Assembly: GCA_036346405.1 (NCBI GenBank)
Contig: CM070562.1
Coordinates: forward strand, 112,442,412 to 112,506,411
DNA: 64,000 nt
Direction: 5' to 3'
Source: Phyllostachys edulis
Lineage: Eukaryota > Streptophyta > Magnoliopsida > Poales > Poaceae
Shown: in pieces, positions 9,903 to 23,499 of the stretch
Layout: each line of letters begins with the position of its first letter
How positions within the stretch are numbered: position 1 is the stretch's first letter
The notes under the pieces: generated by a model
What the model saw: the letters and a program-made list of their open reading frames with translations, nothing else
What the model was told of the DNA's origin: nothing
Databases searched by the model: none
Program-made: the position numbers and the translations under genes

Positions 9903-12900
9903 TGTGAGAACCCGCATAATTAATCTAAGTAAATCAACAGTAATTGGTAATTAGTTTAAGTAAAAATTTACATTAAAACAATGTCAAGCATAATCTTAGT
10001 TAATTTTAAATCACACAATCAAACAATGGACATTATAAATTGTGCATTTATCATTCCACATCACAGTTTATAACAGTCCGTTTACAAATCAGAATTAAAA
10101 TATTACAACTCAAATTCTTATTACAAAATTTATTCTATAACTCAATAATGGATACACGATTAATTTTCCAACACTATTACAATGTTAATTGTAAAAGAAG
10201 ATTAAATTACAATCCATGTTGCTGCATTCATCTCATCGAATCTCTTCTTGACATCTCACTCCGTCATCCTTCGCCTCTCCGTCTCATGCAACCAAAACGC
10301 TTAGAAAATAGTTAGCCAAACAAAAAGAATGCAGTAATAGCTAGTTAGGAGGGAGAGAGGTTGCCGTCAGAATTTCCCGAAGTACAATAGGATTTCTATA
10401 TCAACCTAGGTCAACCGGTCCCTCGATCACCAAGGCACCCTGACCAACCTGAGTTCGTCGACTCCTTTAGTAATCGAGATATCCAGATCAACCAGAATCA
10501 ATAGGCAACCATTACTTCTGAGGGTCTCATCATCCGGCGTTCCGAAAGCCAACACCCACCTTATTTCATTTGCCTCAACCGTATTAGAACCCAACAATGC
10601 ATTCCCATTCACTTCTACCCTCTGTTTAATACATCATCGGGCAACCGAATCCAACCTCCACAACATACATTTCCGATCAACCAGAAAGCCCACAATGGTA
10701 GCCATATAACCAATTGTACCAAGTATTTATCTCATATGCCTCACAATAGAAAGCCAGCCAAGAATAGGAAGGAATAGGAATTATGATAAATAGGATATGG
10801 TAAATAGGAATAGGAATGTCAGAAAAACAAAATTACCACAATTCAGATTAGATCAACCAAATTACACGACCAAAGGATAAGAGCAACCACAACCCAAGCC
10901 TTATCACCACGATTCATTTCCCCACTAGCACAAGTTCATCCCCGCATCACCAAAGACAATTCATTCCCCACCTCAACTCTTTCACAACAAAGAAGAAGGA
11001 GAAGAAAGCCAATAGCTCCCCACACTTCCCAAGAGAGGCAAGAAGTAGAAGAGGAAGGAGCGCAAAGAAGAAGAGGAAGCCAGAGAGCCAAGGGCTTCCC
11101 CAACACCTCCATCCCATCACAACCCACAAGAACAAACAAGGCATCAAGGCAAGAAGGACCAAGACAAGCTCAAGATCATCAACATCACGCTTGCAAACCA
11201 ACCACAAAGGAGAAGAGAAGAGCACCAAGACATCATCAAGGCCGCCATCCTCTTCCTCCACCCCTGAATCCCCAACCAGAGGTAACCCATAGTAGCCCTC
11301 AAGATGCACCACATACACAAGATTCATCCTCAAGCATTCCACAATAGTATCCATCTAGCTCTCGGTTCTTAGTTCATCACAGAGCAAAGGGAGGGTTAGG
11401 GTTAGAGAGAAAGGGGATTGATACCTCAAGACTACCAAATAGATCACCTCCAAGAGCCACCATCTCCACCAATCACCATGTCATCATGCATAAAAATCAG
11501 CTAACATCGATCCAACCAAAATGCTAAAATCAATTTAGTAAAGAGCTAAGAGAGGTTAGAGAGAGTTAGGAGGCGACCGGAGGCCAAGCCGCACGCGAGC
11601 ACTATTGGCGATGGGCCGAGCCAGAGAAGAGAGGGTCGGAGTAGGAGGCGAGCCCGAGGAGATCTTGAGGCGGCGCTGCCTCTGGCCGCGCCGATAAGGG
11701 AGGAGCAATGGGGTGCCGAGATAGTGAGGCGCCGAGCGAGGAAGCTAGGAGGTCAGGCCTGGCCTCATGCAAGCAACAATGGAGGTGGTCGGGCCGAGTG
11801 GAGCCGGAGGGGAGGCAGCCCTAGGGGCACTAGGATGGCGCAGGGTGCAAGACGGCCCGAGGACCGGCGCGCAGAGGCCCAGGCGCCAAGCGTGGATCTG
11901 GTGAAGTGGCGGCACCGGGTTGGAGGGCCGAGCAAGAGGGCGCAGAGGGCGGCGCACTGTGGAGCCGGGAGGAAGGTCGACGGCGGGGCTTGACTGGCCG
12001 GGCGGCCGACGGAGGAGGAGAGGTGGCGCCGAGAGGGGCCGGCCATGGAGAGGAGGCGCCGGGAGAGGAGCGCTGGGACCAAGAGGAGGCGGCCGGGTTG
12101 GAGTTGGAGGAGGCGGCCGAGGGGAGCCCTAAGTGTGGCGCTGGGGGTGAGAGGAGAGGAGAGAAAGAGAATGGGGAGAAGTGGATTTGGGAAGAAGCAC
12201 CAAGTGCTTCCCAATGCGTGTGTGTGTGTTCGGTTGAGGATGAGTGTGAGAGGAGAGAGAAAAGGTAAGAAGGAGATTAGGATTAGTAGTTAAGTAAAGA
12301 AGAATTAGGATAACAGTGTAGAAAAATTAGGAAAGATGTGTTAATTCTAGTGAATTTTAATAGGTGCTTTACTTGTGTGTCAATAAAAGTTATCGATTAG
12401 CGTTGTGTAACTATTGGATTAAAGGGTAGTACGAGTTGTGTATTTGTTAAATCGGATAATTGTTTAAGCCACAGACGCTTATTTAGCCGCAGCACGCATC
12501 AATAGAATTAAGTGCGAGGAAAAGTTGCAATACTTATCTGTTGTTAATTAAAGTAATTAATCGCTCAGAGGAACCATCGGATTGCATAAATCGTCATCAA
12601 CTTTAAAAAAAAATCTTCGTAGTAGATTAGCTAAATTTACAATTTTGAGTTTTGGTAGGCAAGTAATTAATCAAGTGAATACTTAAAGAAAATGAATTAG
12701 ACGTGTGTGCAAAATAAAATTTGTTAGACCTAGTAATATGCAATTGTGTGTAGTAATTTCTTTTAGTGCAATAAAATGTGTATGTCAACCATCCTAATCC
12801 TAGAATCGATAAACTATAGAACGACCGCTATTTGGAGAGTGCTAACTTAGCGGGGTTTCGAAATGGTTATCAAATTAAGACCCGCTAACAAAAAAGAATC

Positions 12901-14353
12901 ATCCGACTAGTATGCACATAGTCACACACATTATTGATAAGTATTTAATTATGTATTTATTATTTCGCACCATCGTATAAATTGCAGCGGGTGAACCAAC
13001 AGGAATAGCTAGTATCGATTCCGTCGACGACGATCTTTCCTACAATTCCACAGGCAAGCTACTCCCTTGTTCATTAACCTAGCTATTTTAAATATAAACT
13101 GTATATTGCTCTACTTTATATGTATTGCATCAAAACTATTTTCTCAAAAATCAATTCGAATGAATAAGATGAAAATGAAAAGATAAGAAATATGAAAGAG
13201 ATGAAAAGAATTAAGAAATGAAAAAGAAATAAATGAAAGCTAATAGGTTGGTAAAAGGGGACCCAAAGGGGAAATACGACGATGACGATGATGTTGAGGT
13301 AAGAGGTGGGTCCTTTTTACGGTGGTTATAATATAAGGACAAACAAAACTCTTACTCGGTCGAAGTCGTAATTCAAGACTAACCATTTTCCGCTTCGACG
13401 CGTAAAATGCTACCTCTTTACGTAATTATGATCTCCACAATGGGTCACATTGGAGTGTTGGGCACGGAAGGAGCCGCCCCAAGGGGAGTGTTGAGCACGG
13501 ACGATAGCCGCCTCAACCAACATTATCAAACTCGGTGTATGATGAGGTCAAGAACGTGATTAAATCAAGACCGATTTAAAGGTAATGGGTGGAGACTTAA
13601 TCACGTAATTGGAAACGCTCAGATTCGAACTTGAACCCGCATCAAAGGAAATGCAGGAACCCGACTCATTTAGAGTTCGAAATAACTATGGGTAAAGTGG
13701 TACAAGCTCACAAGATGCTATCAAATCATGAATTCATGCCGCCTCTGGATTGGAGTCTACGGAACCGCGGGGTCTATCTTCTCTCCGAGTAATCAAGTAG
13801 TCTCTTCAGAAATAAAATTGCAACCTAAGTTTTTGAAAACTATTTTCAGAATAAGAGATGAGGTAGGAATTTTGATAAGGACCAGAGTTAGAGTTATCAG
13901 ATGCATTTTAGCTATTAATACTTGCTGAGTACACTATAGTACTCACTCTTGCTATCTCTCCCCTTGCTTAGATCCACATCCGGCCGGGAGCTATCCTGGG
14001 CGGGATGAGGAGCTTGCAGGTACAAGTGCAACCGTAGAAGAGGAAGGCGTTGGTTTTGATGACCAGGGCGAGATGGGTGCCATCTTTAACACGTGGGACG
14101 AATAGACGACCAGTCCATCAGGGCAAACGAGAGAAGCATAGAAGTTCCCTTTTGTAATAGTGTAATATTTGTAATAAGAACTATAGTCCTGTGTGGCTAT
14201 TTCTGTAATAAAGATGTACAGTTTCTATCTTATTGTTACTGCAACTCGATAAATGGTTTACTATTCGTTGGAGCAGTGTTCTACTGGGCAAACGAATAGT
14301 AATCCGTGTGCTTAAGTGTGATTACCTTCTGGGTAATGACACGGGGCGTCGCA
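9903..14353. mobile_element. Very long solo LTR or LTR-derived element, 5-bp target duplication
   Basis: The block starts TGTGAGAACCCG and ends GGGGCGTCGCA (TG...CA), flanked by GTAAC at 9898-9902 and 14354-14358. No second LTR, primer site or pol frame is visible in the 4451 bp. The layout is an AT-rich flank, a GC-rich purine-skewed block (11560-12230), a long AT-rich stretch, and a CTGAGTAC...GTACTCAC segment near 13925-13950. This resembles the multi-kilobase LTRs of Del/Tekay chromoviruses in grasses. That lineage call is from memory of sequence style. An AATAAA at about 14208 favours plus orientation, but strand is left open. Confidence 0.72.
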
Positions 14354-14358
14354 GTAAC

Positions 14359-15408
14359 AGTGGTATTGGTATAGAATAGTTGGGTGTTCTCCTGCTATTC
14401 TATTTTCTTAGCTGGGTTTCATGCGCTAACATTGATCTCTAGAAATTATTTTCGACTTGGCTGTGTGCTTGAGTTCAAGACCTCTCTCTCTCTCTCTCTT
14501 ACTCTGACAGGTTGTGTTTTGAGTTCTCAGAATTGTACCTCAGTAGGAAAGCAGAAAAGAAAATGAAAATTGGCACGATTCTTTTTTTAGACGAAAAACT
14601 CCATCCCAATCGCGCCTGGTGCACACCTAGCATTTCACTAGGACACCAACTTGAGAGAGGTCATAGTCATTTTTCCTTGAGAGCACTGACAAGGGTTGCC
14701 TCATCAGATTCCAGGATACCCAAAATTGCTACATTCTCAAATGCACACCTGCGCCTCCGCGTCCAGCACCCGCCACTAGGAAATCACCGTGCCCGGCCGT
14801 CTCGCACCACACAAACCTCCAAGGAAATTTGCTGGGGATCAGCCGTTGATTCTTTTTCCATCAACGCAACGCTGACAGGGACCCCCATCCTGAACGAGCA
14901 TCGTAATTAATCTTCAGAAACTCCCCAACCGGTTTGGCCCAATCAACGCACTGTGCTGCTCTAGTACATTTCGGTATGCCTAAGACTAAGAGTCGCGTGC
15001 TCGCTTAGACATCCAGGTGGTTCATCGCATCTGTGAATCGAAACGTGAACATTCAGAATCGACAGACACATGGTGGTAATATATAGGGTCAGGTACATAT
15101 ATATACATGCAGTCTGATGTCTTAAGGCCAAGGCCCGAGAGTACAGCATGGGCCACTGTATTTGTATATGCTCAAGAAAAACCACCTTTTCACAGTTCGC
15201 GATCTTGCAACACCAGTAGAAAATAATGTAGTGCATCAATAGAAAGGACGAGGAAAACACAATCGTCCCAAAAAAGAAAGAAAGAAAGACGAGGAAAAAA
15301 CATTCATTCATCGATCTTGACTGCATCTGCATGTCGTGGGGATGCATCAGGAAGATATATGGATTCACACACACATATTTCTTCGTCTTCGTGGAGCTTT
15401 GGCGACAT
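14359..15408. other. No gene recognised; includes likely 3' UTR of the Lunapark-like gene
   Basis: The right edge (about 15100-15408) would be the 3' UTR and downstream flank of the minus-strand Lunapark-like gene. A CT microsatellite sits at about 14483-14500. The 132-residue frame at 14512-14910 has no recognisable motif. Confidence 0.35.
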
Positions 15409-15828
15409 TTATTCATCTCCGACATGGAAGCTCAAGCGCGAGTGAGTCCTCCTAAGCTTTGCAGCAACCGGCTCATCAGGACTGTCAGCAGCAGCATCTG
15501 GATCATACCTCTGCGCGCGCGCATCAGGGTATACAAATTAAAAAAGAAGAAGAAATATTGGTTTTTAAAAAGCCATATCCTGATTTCCTTCTGACTCCAC
15601 CAAAAGCATTGATGTAAGAAGAAATATTGATTGTGAAAGCTTTTCTGTACAAGAGTGAATTGCACCATGCATATCCATATATGAATGTTTGGCTGAATTC
15701 GACATATATATATACGGACGCATGTACGCACCTCGATGAGCTTTTGCATATTGTGATGGCTCCCCCTAAAGTGGCCAATGCTAGCCTTTCTCTCTGCACC
15801 AAGCCTTTCGAGCTTTTGCTTGTCCCTG

Positions 15829-17614
15829 TGTAGGACCGGAAAGGCGACTAGAGGGGGGGTGAATAGACGCTTTCTCTATTTTTCACCTCGATCGAACTCA
15901 ACACTACTTTCACTCCAATAGCTATAAAAGCTATGAAGATCTGTATACAGACACAGCGGATGACCTGTGTTGAATTCGATCAAACCCCGAAGCAAAAGCC
16001 TAACCAATTCAAAGCTGCATCGAGCACATCAACATGACATAGCCGCAAACACAAACAAGGCTAAACCAGCGAGCCGAAACCAATTAAAACCAACAACTTC
16101 AATCGCATTAAGAGGCAGCCAAAGCAATAATTAAATCTAAAATAGCAACCTTAGTCACATCATGAAGGTAGCTAAGCAATAAACTAATCCAATACCAGTT
16201 GAGTCATCATTGGAGACAAGCAAATAAAAATAGCTACTGCCAAGAGCAGCTACTACTTTCTCTACGAGCACTCAGCCAAGGAACAGCAAAGAGATCTTAC
16301 TGATTTTGTGCGGACAGACCAGGCAATAAATAGATCCAAGAAAATCAGGCCGCAATAGGAGTTCAGAATTTTGCGGGAAGCTCTCTGGGCGCTACAAGCT
16401 GCCGTCACAGGGGTTCGGTTCTGCGGGGTGCGCAGGTCGCCGCCCAGATCCGGATTGCACAGGGCTCTCTACAGGCGCGCTCGCTCGAGCGCAATTACCG
16501 CCACGTAACTTTTTCTCACGGCGCTCCCTACCAAAGACAAAGCACCATTCATCAAAGATCAAAAGGCAATAAACAAATGTGACACAGCAGCCTGACCTTG
16601 TTTTGACTACGGAAACGGCACAAGAGGCAAAACAAATGGTAATAAAATACTCAAACAGCAATCCTATCAAGAATCCATCACAGGAAAAATTACCGACCAA
16701 GTATCTCAAGGAATAGGTCACTCAAGACTTCCGATTTTTCAATGAGGATGTCAGATCTCAAACCGCCCCAAAACTCGATGACAAGCAATCAAAGGACAGC
16801 AGCAAGCAATAAAAAATCCACAATCAAATCACAGAATATGTGGACAAACAGTACAGGCACTGGTTTCCAACAGAGCACAGGCGCATAATTTTGGGGGAAG
16901 GACAGGCCGCCGCCGCAGCGTTTTTACCAGAGGACACAGGGGATACGGGGCGCCGCCTTCACATTTCAGACACACCCTACCGCGCCGCCCAGAGGAATGA
17001 TTGCACTTTCTTTTCCTACAGGGACAAAGAACTCTCCAAATGGCTTACCCTAATGTCCCAACTCCAAAAACCTTTTATAGGGCAACCTCTAACCCTAAAA
17101 CCAAATGGGCTTCCGTTAAGGCCCAACAACAACGGAACACACACGCACGCAAATTAAAGCCCGCTCCCGCTAGTGCAGCCTTGCGAAATTCCCGTTTCGC
17201 CCCTCCTGCACCTTCCGAAGCTTCCGCGCTTGTCTCTCGACGCCGCAACCACCTCGAGTCCACGCTGCCTTCGACACATCCCGACCGTTCGACCTCGGCG
17301 CCACTGCACCTAGTCCGGTCCACCGTGTCTCGCCACGACTCCACCCGATGTCCTGCAATCACACGCATAAGAAACAAATCACATAGCACCGCCGATACAT
17401 GAAAGCGTAAATACCAACAACTTACCATGACAAAATCCAAACTTGTCGAATCAAAGAATATGCATCCTAATCCCATACGACCAAGTTTGACCAAACCGAC
17501 CGAGCTCACAGCACCACGAACGACATAGTCCAAACCACCCAAACCAAACTCGACTTCCTAAACCTATGTCAATTACTCATCACACACACGGGACAACCTC
17601 CACATGGTCTCTCA
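15829..17614 (-). repeat. 3' LTR of the Copia element
   Basis: In minus orientation it begins TGAGAGACCATGTGG at 17614 and ends GGTCCTACA at 15829. Long parts are identical to the partner LTR. For example, the roughly 170-bp stretch from about 16530 is the same as from about 26040. Other spots differ in short clustered blocks. Confidence 0.95.
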
Positions 17615-17628
17615 ATCTCCCCCTTGAT
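17615..17628 (-). other. Polypurine tract of the Copia element
   Basis: On the minus strand CAAGGGGGAGAT stands directly upstream of the 3' LTR start. This is where plus-strand DNA synthesis of the element would be primed. Confidence 0.8.
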
Positions 17629-19350
17629 GAGTATATTGACAAACTCCGAAAAAACGCAAAGATGAGTTTGAGTTTGAAGAATCCAACATGGTCCAAAGAA
17701 GAAGAGTGAAACTAATGACCATGTCGACAGAAGGAACACTAGAGCAACAACTAAAAGAGCAAATTGTTCTCCAAAGCTCTAAAATGATCCCAACTAACTT
17801 TTTCTCCTCTATTCTCCCCCTTTTGGCAATAAACACATCAAGAATGCACAAGAGAGAATATGACATGTCAATGGATGAAATGGCTGAAGTTTGATTATTC
17901 TAAGCAGTTAGAGCCATGAGAATTATCCAGAATGACCATAATGTAATACACCAAGCCATAACTCAATAAAAAGGCTAGCTAGATCATGACAAGATATGTA
18001 TAAGCTAGCTAGAACACATAGTTGACAATCTGAAAATGAGGTACATTATGTGAGCAAGTCAAGTCAGCAATGAGCAAAGTCTCGCTAGAGATATCCAAGG
18101 ATGATGCAGCCATGTCAATAAGCTAAGCGGAACTAAGAAGCTTAAATTGAGACCAAATAGAGTGCTATGCTCAAGATTGAAACATTGGTTAAAGTACTTG
18201 ATACTTTCTGTGGCTTTAAGCACATTGAACACATGAAACATATTTTCTTTTGAAATTCATGGTGGTTTCCAACCAGATTTTTGTTTTATCATGTGCTAGG
18301 TCTCAAGCCTTATGCGACTACTCCAAGCGAGAAGCTTAAGAAGATAGTCTAGGTCACCCAAAACTCCCCTAAGTTCATGCCAAGTGCAATGGCAAGCCGT
18401 CTCATAGGAGAGAATTGGTGAGATCAGCTTTTTCGCACAAAAGAGATCTTTTGCCTTTTAACAAGTTGTACTAACTCATGCATCATCAAGAGACTAAAAC
18501 AAATCAATCTAAGGCTCAATATAGATTCATCACTCTACCCAAATTTATTTGACATAGCATGAATCATAAAAGGATGGCTCAAGAAAGACTAATCTCGAAA
18601 AGCTAACATGACAAGTTTTAGTTTAAGTTGAGCAATTTTAATTAGCTTATCATGGCAAAAGCTAGGCTACACATATGAAGTCATGATAAATCTAGCAAAT
18701 AAGCACAAGTCATGGCAAGGTGTAAAGCATTATAAACATGTCATAGCAGGATAATAATCAAGGCTCAATGTAGTTATATTACAATGCAGAATGCTAGAAA
18801 TGCGTAAGATCCAGCCCCTCAACATTAGATGCAACTTTTAGTTCAAGTTGAGTTAAGTCAAGATTAAGCTCGAAGCTCCCAAAAGAACTCCCTTGAACCA
18901 AAACAATAAATCGAGAAGTCGGCAAAGAAAACATAAAACAGTGATCCTTAAAGCATAGATAAGATATAGAGAATACTATGGCTCAGATCGACTCTCATCT
19001 ACCCCATATGACTCTAGGACTATCAACCGCCCACTTAACACACCTAGGAGCAAACACGCACTGCCTACCCGAGGGTGGCCCAACCTCGCTAGAACTCACA
19101 AGAAGTGAGTGAGCTCAACCTAGTGAGATAAGTAACACTAATAAGCAAAGATCCTAGAATCACAAGATAAGAGCAAAATCTAAACAACTAGACAAAAGAA
19201 GCACTCTAATCTATGCTAGGAGGACTAATCCCAAATGCACCCAAAATGCAATGCAATAGTAAGGAGCAAGAGCATAAATAATATAGTAAAGCAAAAACCC
19301 AAAGCTCCCTCACTACAATCCATAAGGACAAACCACCCCAAGCTCTCCCA
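17629..19350. other. Non-coding 3' internal region of the Copia element
   Basis: AT-rich sequence between the end of RNase H and the polypurine tract with no sustained frame on either strand. SIRE elements sometimes carry an envelope-like frame here; none is readable in this copy. Confidence 0.6.
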
Positions 19351-19355
19351 GAGTG

Positions 19356-21187
19356 AAAACCTCGAACTATCCAATGGCTTGGTGAAAATGTCACCAACCG
19401 GTGGTCACTTCCACAAACCGAGCACTATATCACCCTTCTCTACATGGTCTCTAAGGAAGTGGAAACGAATATCGATGTGCTTGGTCCGAGAATGTCAGAC
19501 TGGTTCTTGGCAATGTTAATCGCAGAAGTGTTATCACAAAAGAGTGGAACACATCGATAACTAACCCAAAGTCCCGCAGGTCGGCCATCCAGAGCACTTG
19601 ACTACAAAGAATCGGTCGCAAAGAACATACTCGGCCTCTGCGGATCAGGTAACACTGCATCGCTTCCTTGAAGACCAGAAACAAGAGAAGTGCCAAGAAA
19701 TTGGCAGTGCTGAAGTGCTCTTCCTATCTATCCTCTGACCAAATAAGTTCGTGATCCGAGAAGGCTCTCAAGGAAAGACAGATGAGGAAGAGTACCAGAT
19801 ACCATAGTCAATGGTAGCTCGCAGTACGAAGATGCGCTTCACCGCTCAAGCGGTGAGAAACGCGAGGAGAAGCTCGAAACGAGCGCACAAACACACGTAA
19901 AAATGTATGTCCGGTCTCGAGGCGTTGAGGTACAAGAGGAGCCAATCATGCCGCGAAACTCCTTTTGATCAACTCGCTCGCCATCCTCATCTCGGTCAAG
20001 ATAGGTCAGAAGCCATGGGAGTCGACACAAAGCTTACCATCACTCATATCGAAGCGCTTCAGAGGTCACGAGTGTACTTTCCTTGATGAAGAAATGTACC
20101 TCCCGAGTCTCGCTTGATTTGGAAGCCAAGGAAGAAGGTCAACTCACCCATCATACTCATCTCAAACTCGGTGCTCATGACATCCGAGAACCGGGAAACC
20201 AGAGTATGGGAAGAGCCGCCAAAGATAATGTCATCGACATAGATCTGGACGAAAGCGAAGGTCGCTATGCCATGATGAACAAGGTCTTGTCAACTTTACC
20301 CATCTCAAAACCATGACTTATCAAGTAGGACTTAAGCCTCTCATACCAAGCTCGGGAGCCTGCTTAAGTCCATACAACATTTTGAAAGCTTGAAGACATG
20401 GTTAGGTATTTGGGGTTCTCGAAACTCGAGGTCAGCGGACGAGACTTCTCCTCAATAAGGCCATTGAGGAAGGCACTCTTCACGTCCATCTGGTAAAGCT
20501 TGAAACCCTTAGAAGTCGCAAAGGCAAGCGTGATTCTAATGGCTTCAAGTCGAGCTCTGAGGGCAAAGGTCTCCTCAAAGTCTAGACCTCAACCCGAAAA
20601 CCCCGAGCTACCAATCTCGCCTTGTTTTGATGATTACCCCATCCTCACTGCTTGTTCTTGAACACCCACTTGGTTCCAATGATATTGTGGCCTCGTGGGG
20701 GCTCTACAAGCGACCAGACCTTGTTCCTCTCGAAATTTTCTAGCTCCTCATGCATGGCATTGACCCATGACTCATCAGATAAAGCATGAGAAACATCTTT
20801 GGGCTCAAAAGAGGCAATGAAGGCAGAATGGAGACAGAATTGAGATAAGCCAGATTTTGAGCGGGTAACACGCTCGAAAAGATCTCCAATGATCTGCTCT
20901 GAAGGATGCCTTTTCTGGATATGTCGGGGAGGTCCTGGATGAGAAGAAGAAGTGGCCTCTACCTCGTGTGCAGACGAGGCAGGGACAGAGCCACTAGCTC
21001 CAGAGGGAACGGAAGGCAAGGGCTGATCACCTTGAGGTGCCGTGGAAGAAGGCATCTCAAGGGGAGGAAAAGGAGCTGGATCAGGTAAACAACCATCGTC
21101 TCCCTCGTCCTCATCATCCACAAAGATAGTCTCGACCGCTTCTAAAGAACTCGAGATATCTGGCCTAGTCCCTGACCGCCTCATCAA
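19356..21187 (-). pseudogene. Copia reverse transcriptase and RNase H, degenerate
   Basis: The frame at 21187-20645 covers the linker (HPSEQIIGD, ERVTRSKS) and the reverse transcriptase start, ending TKWVFKNK. The active-site YVDD followed by IIFG is at 20241-20230. RNase H remnants include QVLWMADLRDFG near 19590, and the domain end DIFTKPLDSSRF is at 19391-19356. The pieces lie in different frames with many stops, so no polyprotein can be made from this sequence as given. Confidence 0.88.
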
Positions 21188-21449
21188 AAGTCACCTCGCA
21201 GTGTTTCTACCATTCGCTAGACTCGCAGCCTGCACTTATAAGTTCGCCAAGAAGTCGAGTAGCCTAGAAAGATACCGCCACAGAACGTGACTCGAACTTA
21301 TCTAGGTTCCTGACTTCAAAATAAAGCACTTGCAACCAAACACACGAAAATGAGAGACGCTGGCTTTGCCCATATCTCAAATCATAAGAAGTGCGGTGCA
21401 AGAGTGCCCAAGAAAACTCGATTCAAACATGGCACGCGGTCGCAATGGC

Positions 21450-22350
21450 CTCAAATTTCAAAACTTCCTGTAGAGTACTCATCAAGCATCGCCCGCCATC
21501 TCGACCAAGGTACGGTTCTTCCTCTCCACAACGCCATTTTGCCGAGGGACGATGGAGAAGAGAACGGTGCTCTACACTGCCTCACCGCAGAAACTCTCAA
21601 AGTAGGAATTCTTGAACTCCGTACATTGTCATCATGGATCGCTCAGAAGGCACCCGGAGCTCAACAGACATGACCTACTAAAAGATCTCGAAATGTGTAA
21701 ATGTCTCGCCCTTCGAGGCTAAGAAAACACCCAAGAGTACCTCGAGAAGTCATCGACCACAACAAGAACATACCACTTCCTCCTGCCGATCAAGACTCGA
21801 GCCGGTCCAACTGTGGTCCATGTGGAGCAAATGTCTTGCATCGGTCATAGTAATCGGACCGAGGATGAGAAGCGGCAACCATCTTGCCGCGTCTTGGCAT
21901 GGAGTGCAAACAAGATCTTTGACCATCTTGAGTTTCGCGGACCACTTAATGAGATCATGGTCGCTAACTTTCGGGTCAAATGGTCAAATCCAATATGACC
22001 AAGTCTCCTATGCCGTAAAGAGAGATCGCGGGACTCGTATAACTAAACACCGAGAGGATCGCCAAAGACTCAGAGAACTCAAAGACGAAAGATCCTCCCA
22101 TAACGAGAAATCCCGCAAACCGACTACACCAAGAATCAAGAATTTTGCAATTGTTTTTCTTAAAGCTCACCTCGAAACCGCTATCGGTAGGTCGAGAAAC
22201 GGAAAGCAAATTGTACCGCAGCCTTACTAACCAAGGCAACATCCTTAAGAATAAACGAAGCATTAATACGCGACAAGACCTTTGGCGATGACGCCGCCCA
22301 GACGAAGCGCTCAAGGGTGATCGCCTCATCACCGAGCGCTGGCTAGGAGG
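21450..22350 (-). pseudogene. Copia integrase remnant
   Basis: In the minus strand NSYFESFCG (about 21611-21587) and QNGVVERKNRT (about 21541-21512) mark the end of the integrase catalytic core, where the last catalytic Glu lies in the VVERKN segment. The upstream part toward 22350 is too altered to read the zinc-finger residues. The left limit is clear, the right limit approximate. Confidence 0.7.
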
Positions 22351-23499
22351 AGAACCAACGTGAGTCTCCGGTCATATGACGAGAACAACCGAGTCTACAA
22401 GCCAAACCTTCTCCTTCCCTACCCGGCGAACTCGAGTCAAACAGAGTAAAGTCTCAAGATCGATAAATCAACAATGATTTTGGCACCTAATATCGAATAA
22501 CACGCCGAGCGATGAAGTAGTCAAGACCGATCGACCTCTATCTACCCTCGCTTCAGAACTCAAAGCGTAAGGTCTAAGTAGACCAGAAGTCGTTCTTCGG
22601 GTCCGATCGCTACGGCGAGCGAGTCGAGCACCGCAACATGTCGAACACGCCATGGTAGCTATCTCGATGGGGAGAACGAGATCTACCCTCGTGACGGCAA
22701 GTCACGATCGAAAGCAAAGATGAGGATCGAAAACCGTAAAACTCGAAAACCAAGTCCTCGATCTCGCACAAACCCATCGAAGAAACAAGTCTAGACCTCG
22801 TGTTGGTCTTAGGTGCACTCAAGGTCCGGGGTCGACCACGAATGCGCCTAAGAGACTCCACATGGTCTCTACGCGATCTTGGCGCTACCAAGCATCGATC
22901 GATTGTGTGTCCATCCTTCCGACGAAGGTGCGGTGATACTTCACCTTCTCGAGAGGTAGAAGCAAGATGTGAAATTACCTTCTTGTCGAAAACCCTCGAC
23001 ATAGCCCGCCGACTTGAAATGGACTTTCTCGGTCCTGGCTCGGTCTCGATCACACACGTGCTATGGGTCCGAGCACGGCAGTGGATGCTTCCTCATGTCC
23101 TCAAAGAAGTCATATCCTAGACCCCGATTAAATCTGCAGATCTTAGATTGGTCTAGAATAAGATTGAGCTTCTTCTTGCCTCCTACAAATCTCTCGAGAG
23201 TGTTCATAAGGTACCGACACTCCCGAAAGAGAGAGGTGCAAGAAGAGCAGGGAAAGAAGAGACAAGAGAAGGTAAGGGAGCAAAAGAAGAACCAAAGAAG
23301 AGAGGAAGAATGGCTTGTGCACGCACACCGACTCAAGGGACATCCCATGCTAGCCGCTTGGTTCACGTTGCTAAGCTGCCTCATCCTTACCCCGGGCTTC
23401 TCCCTTCTCCACAATCATATTGCAAGCACAATGTGGCTTCTCTAGAAGATCCTTAGTTAGCTTCACACATTTCTCATCCAAAGCAATCAAGTCGATTTT

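Noticed and set aside
11765..12214. 149-residue minus-strand frame in the GC-rich block
   Set aside because: Lies inside the 4.45-kb LTR; low-complexity Leu/Pro/Ser content, overlapping frames open on both strands.
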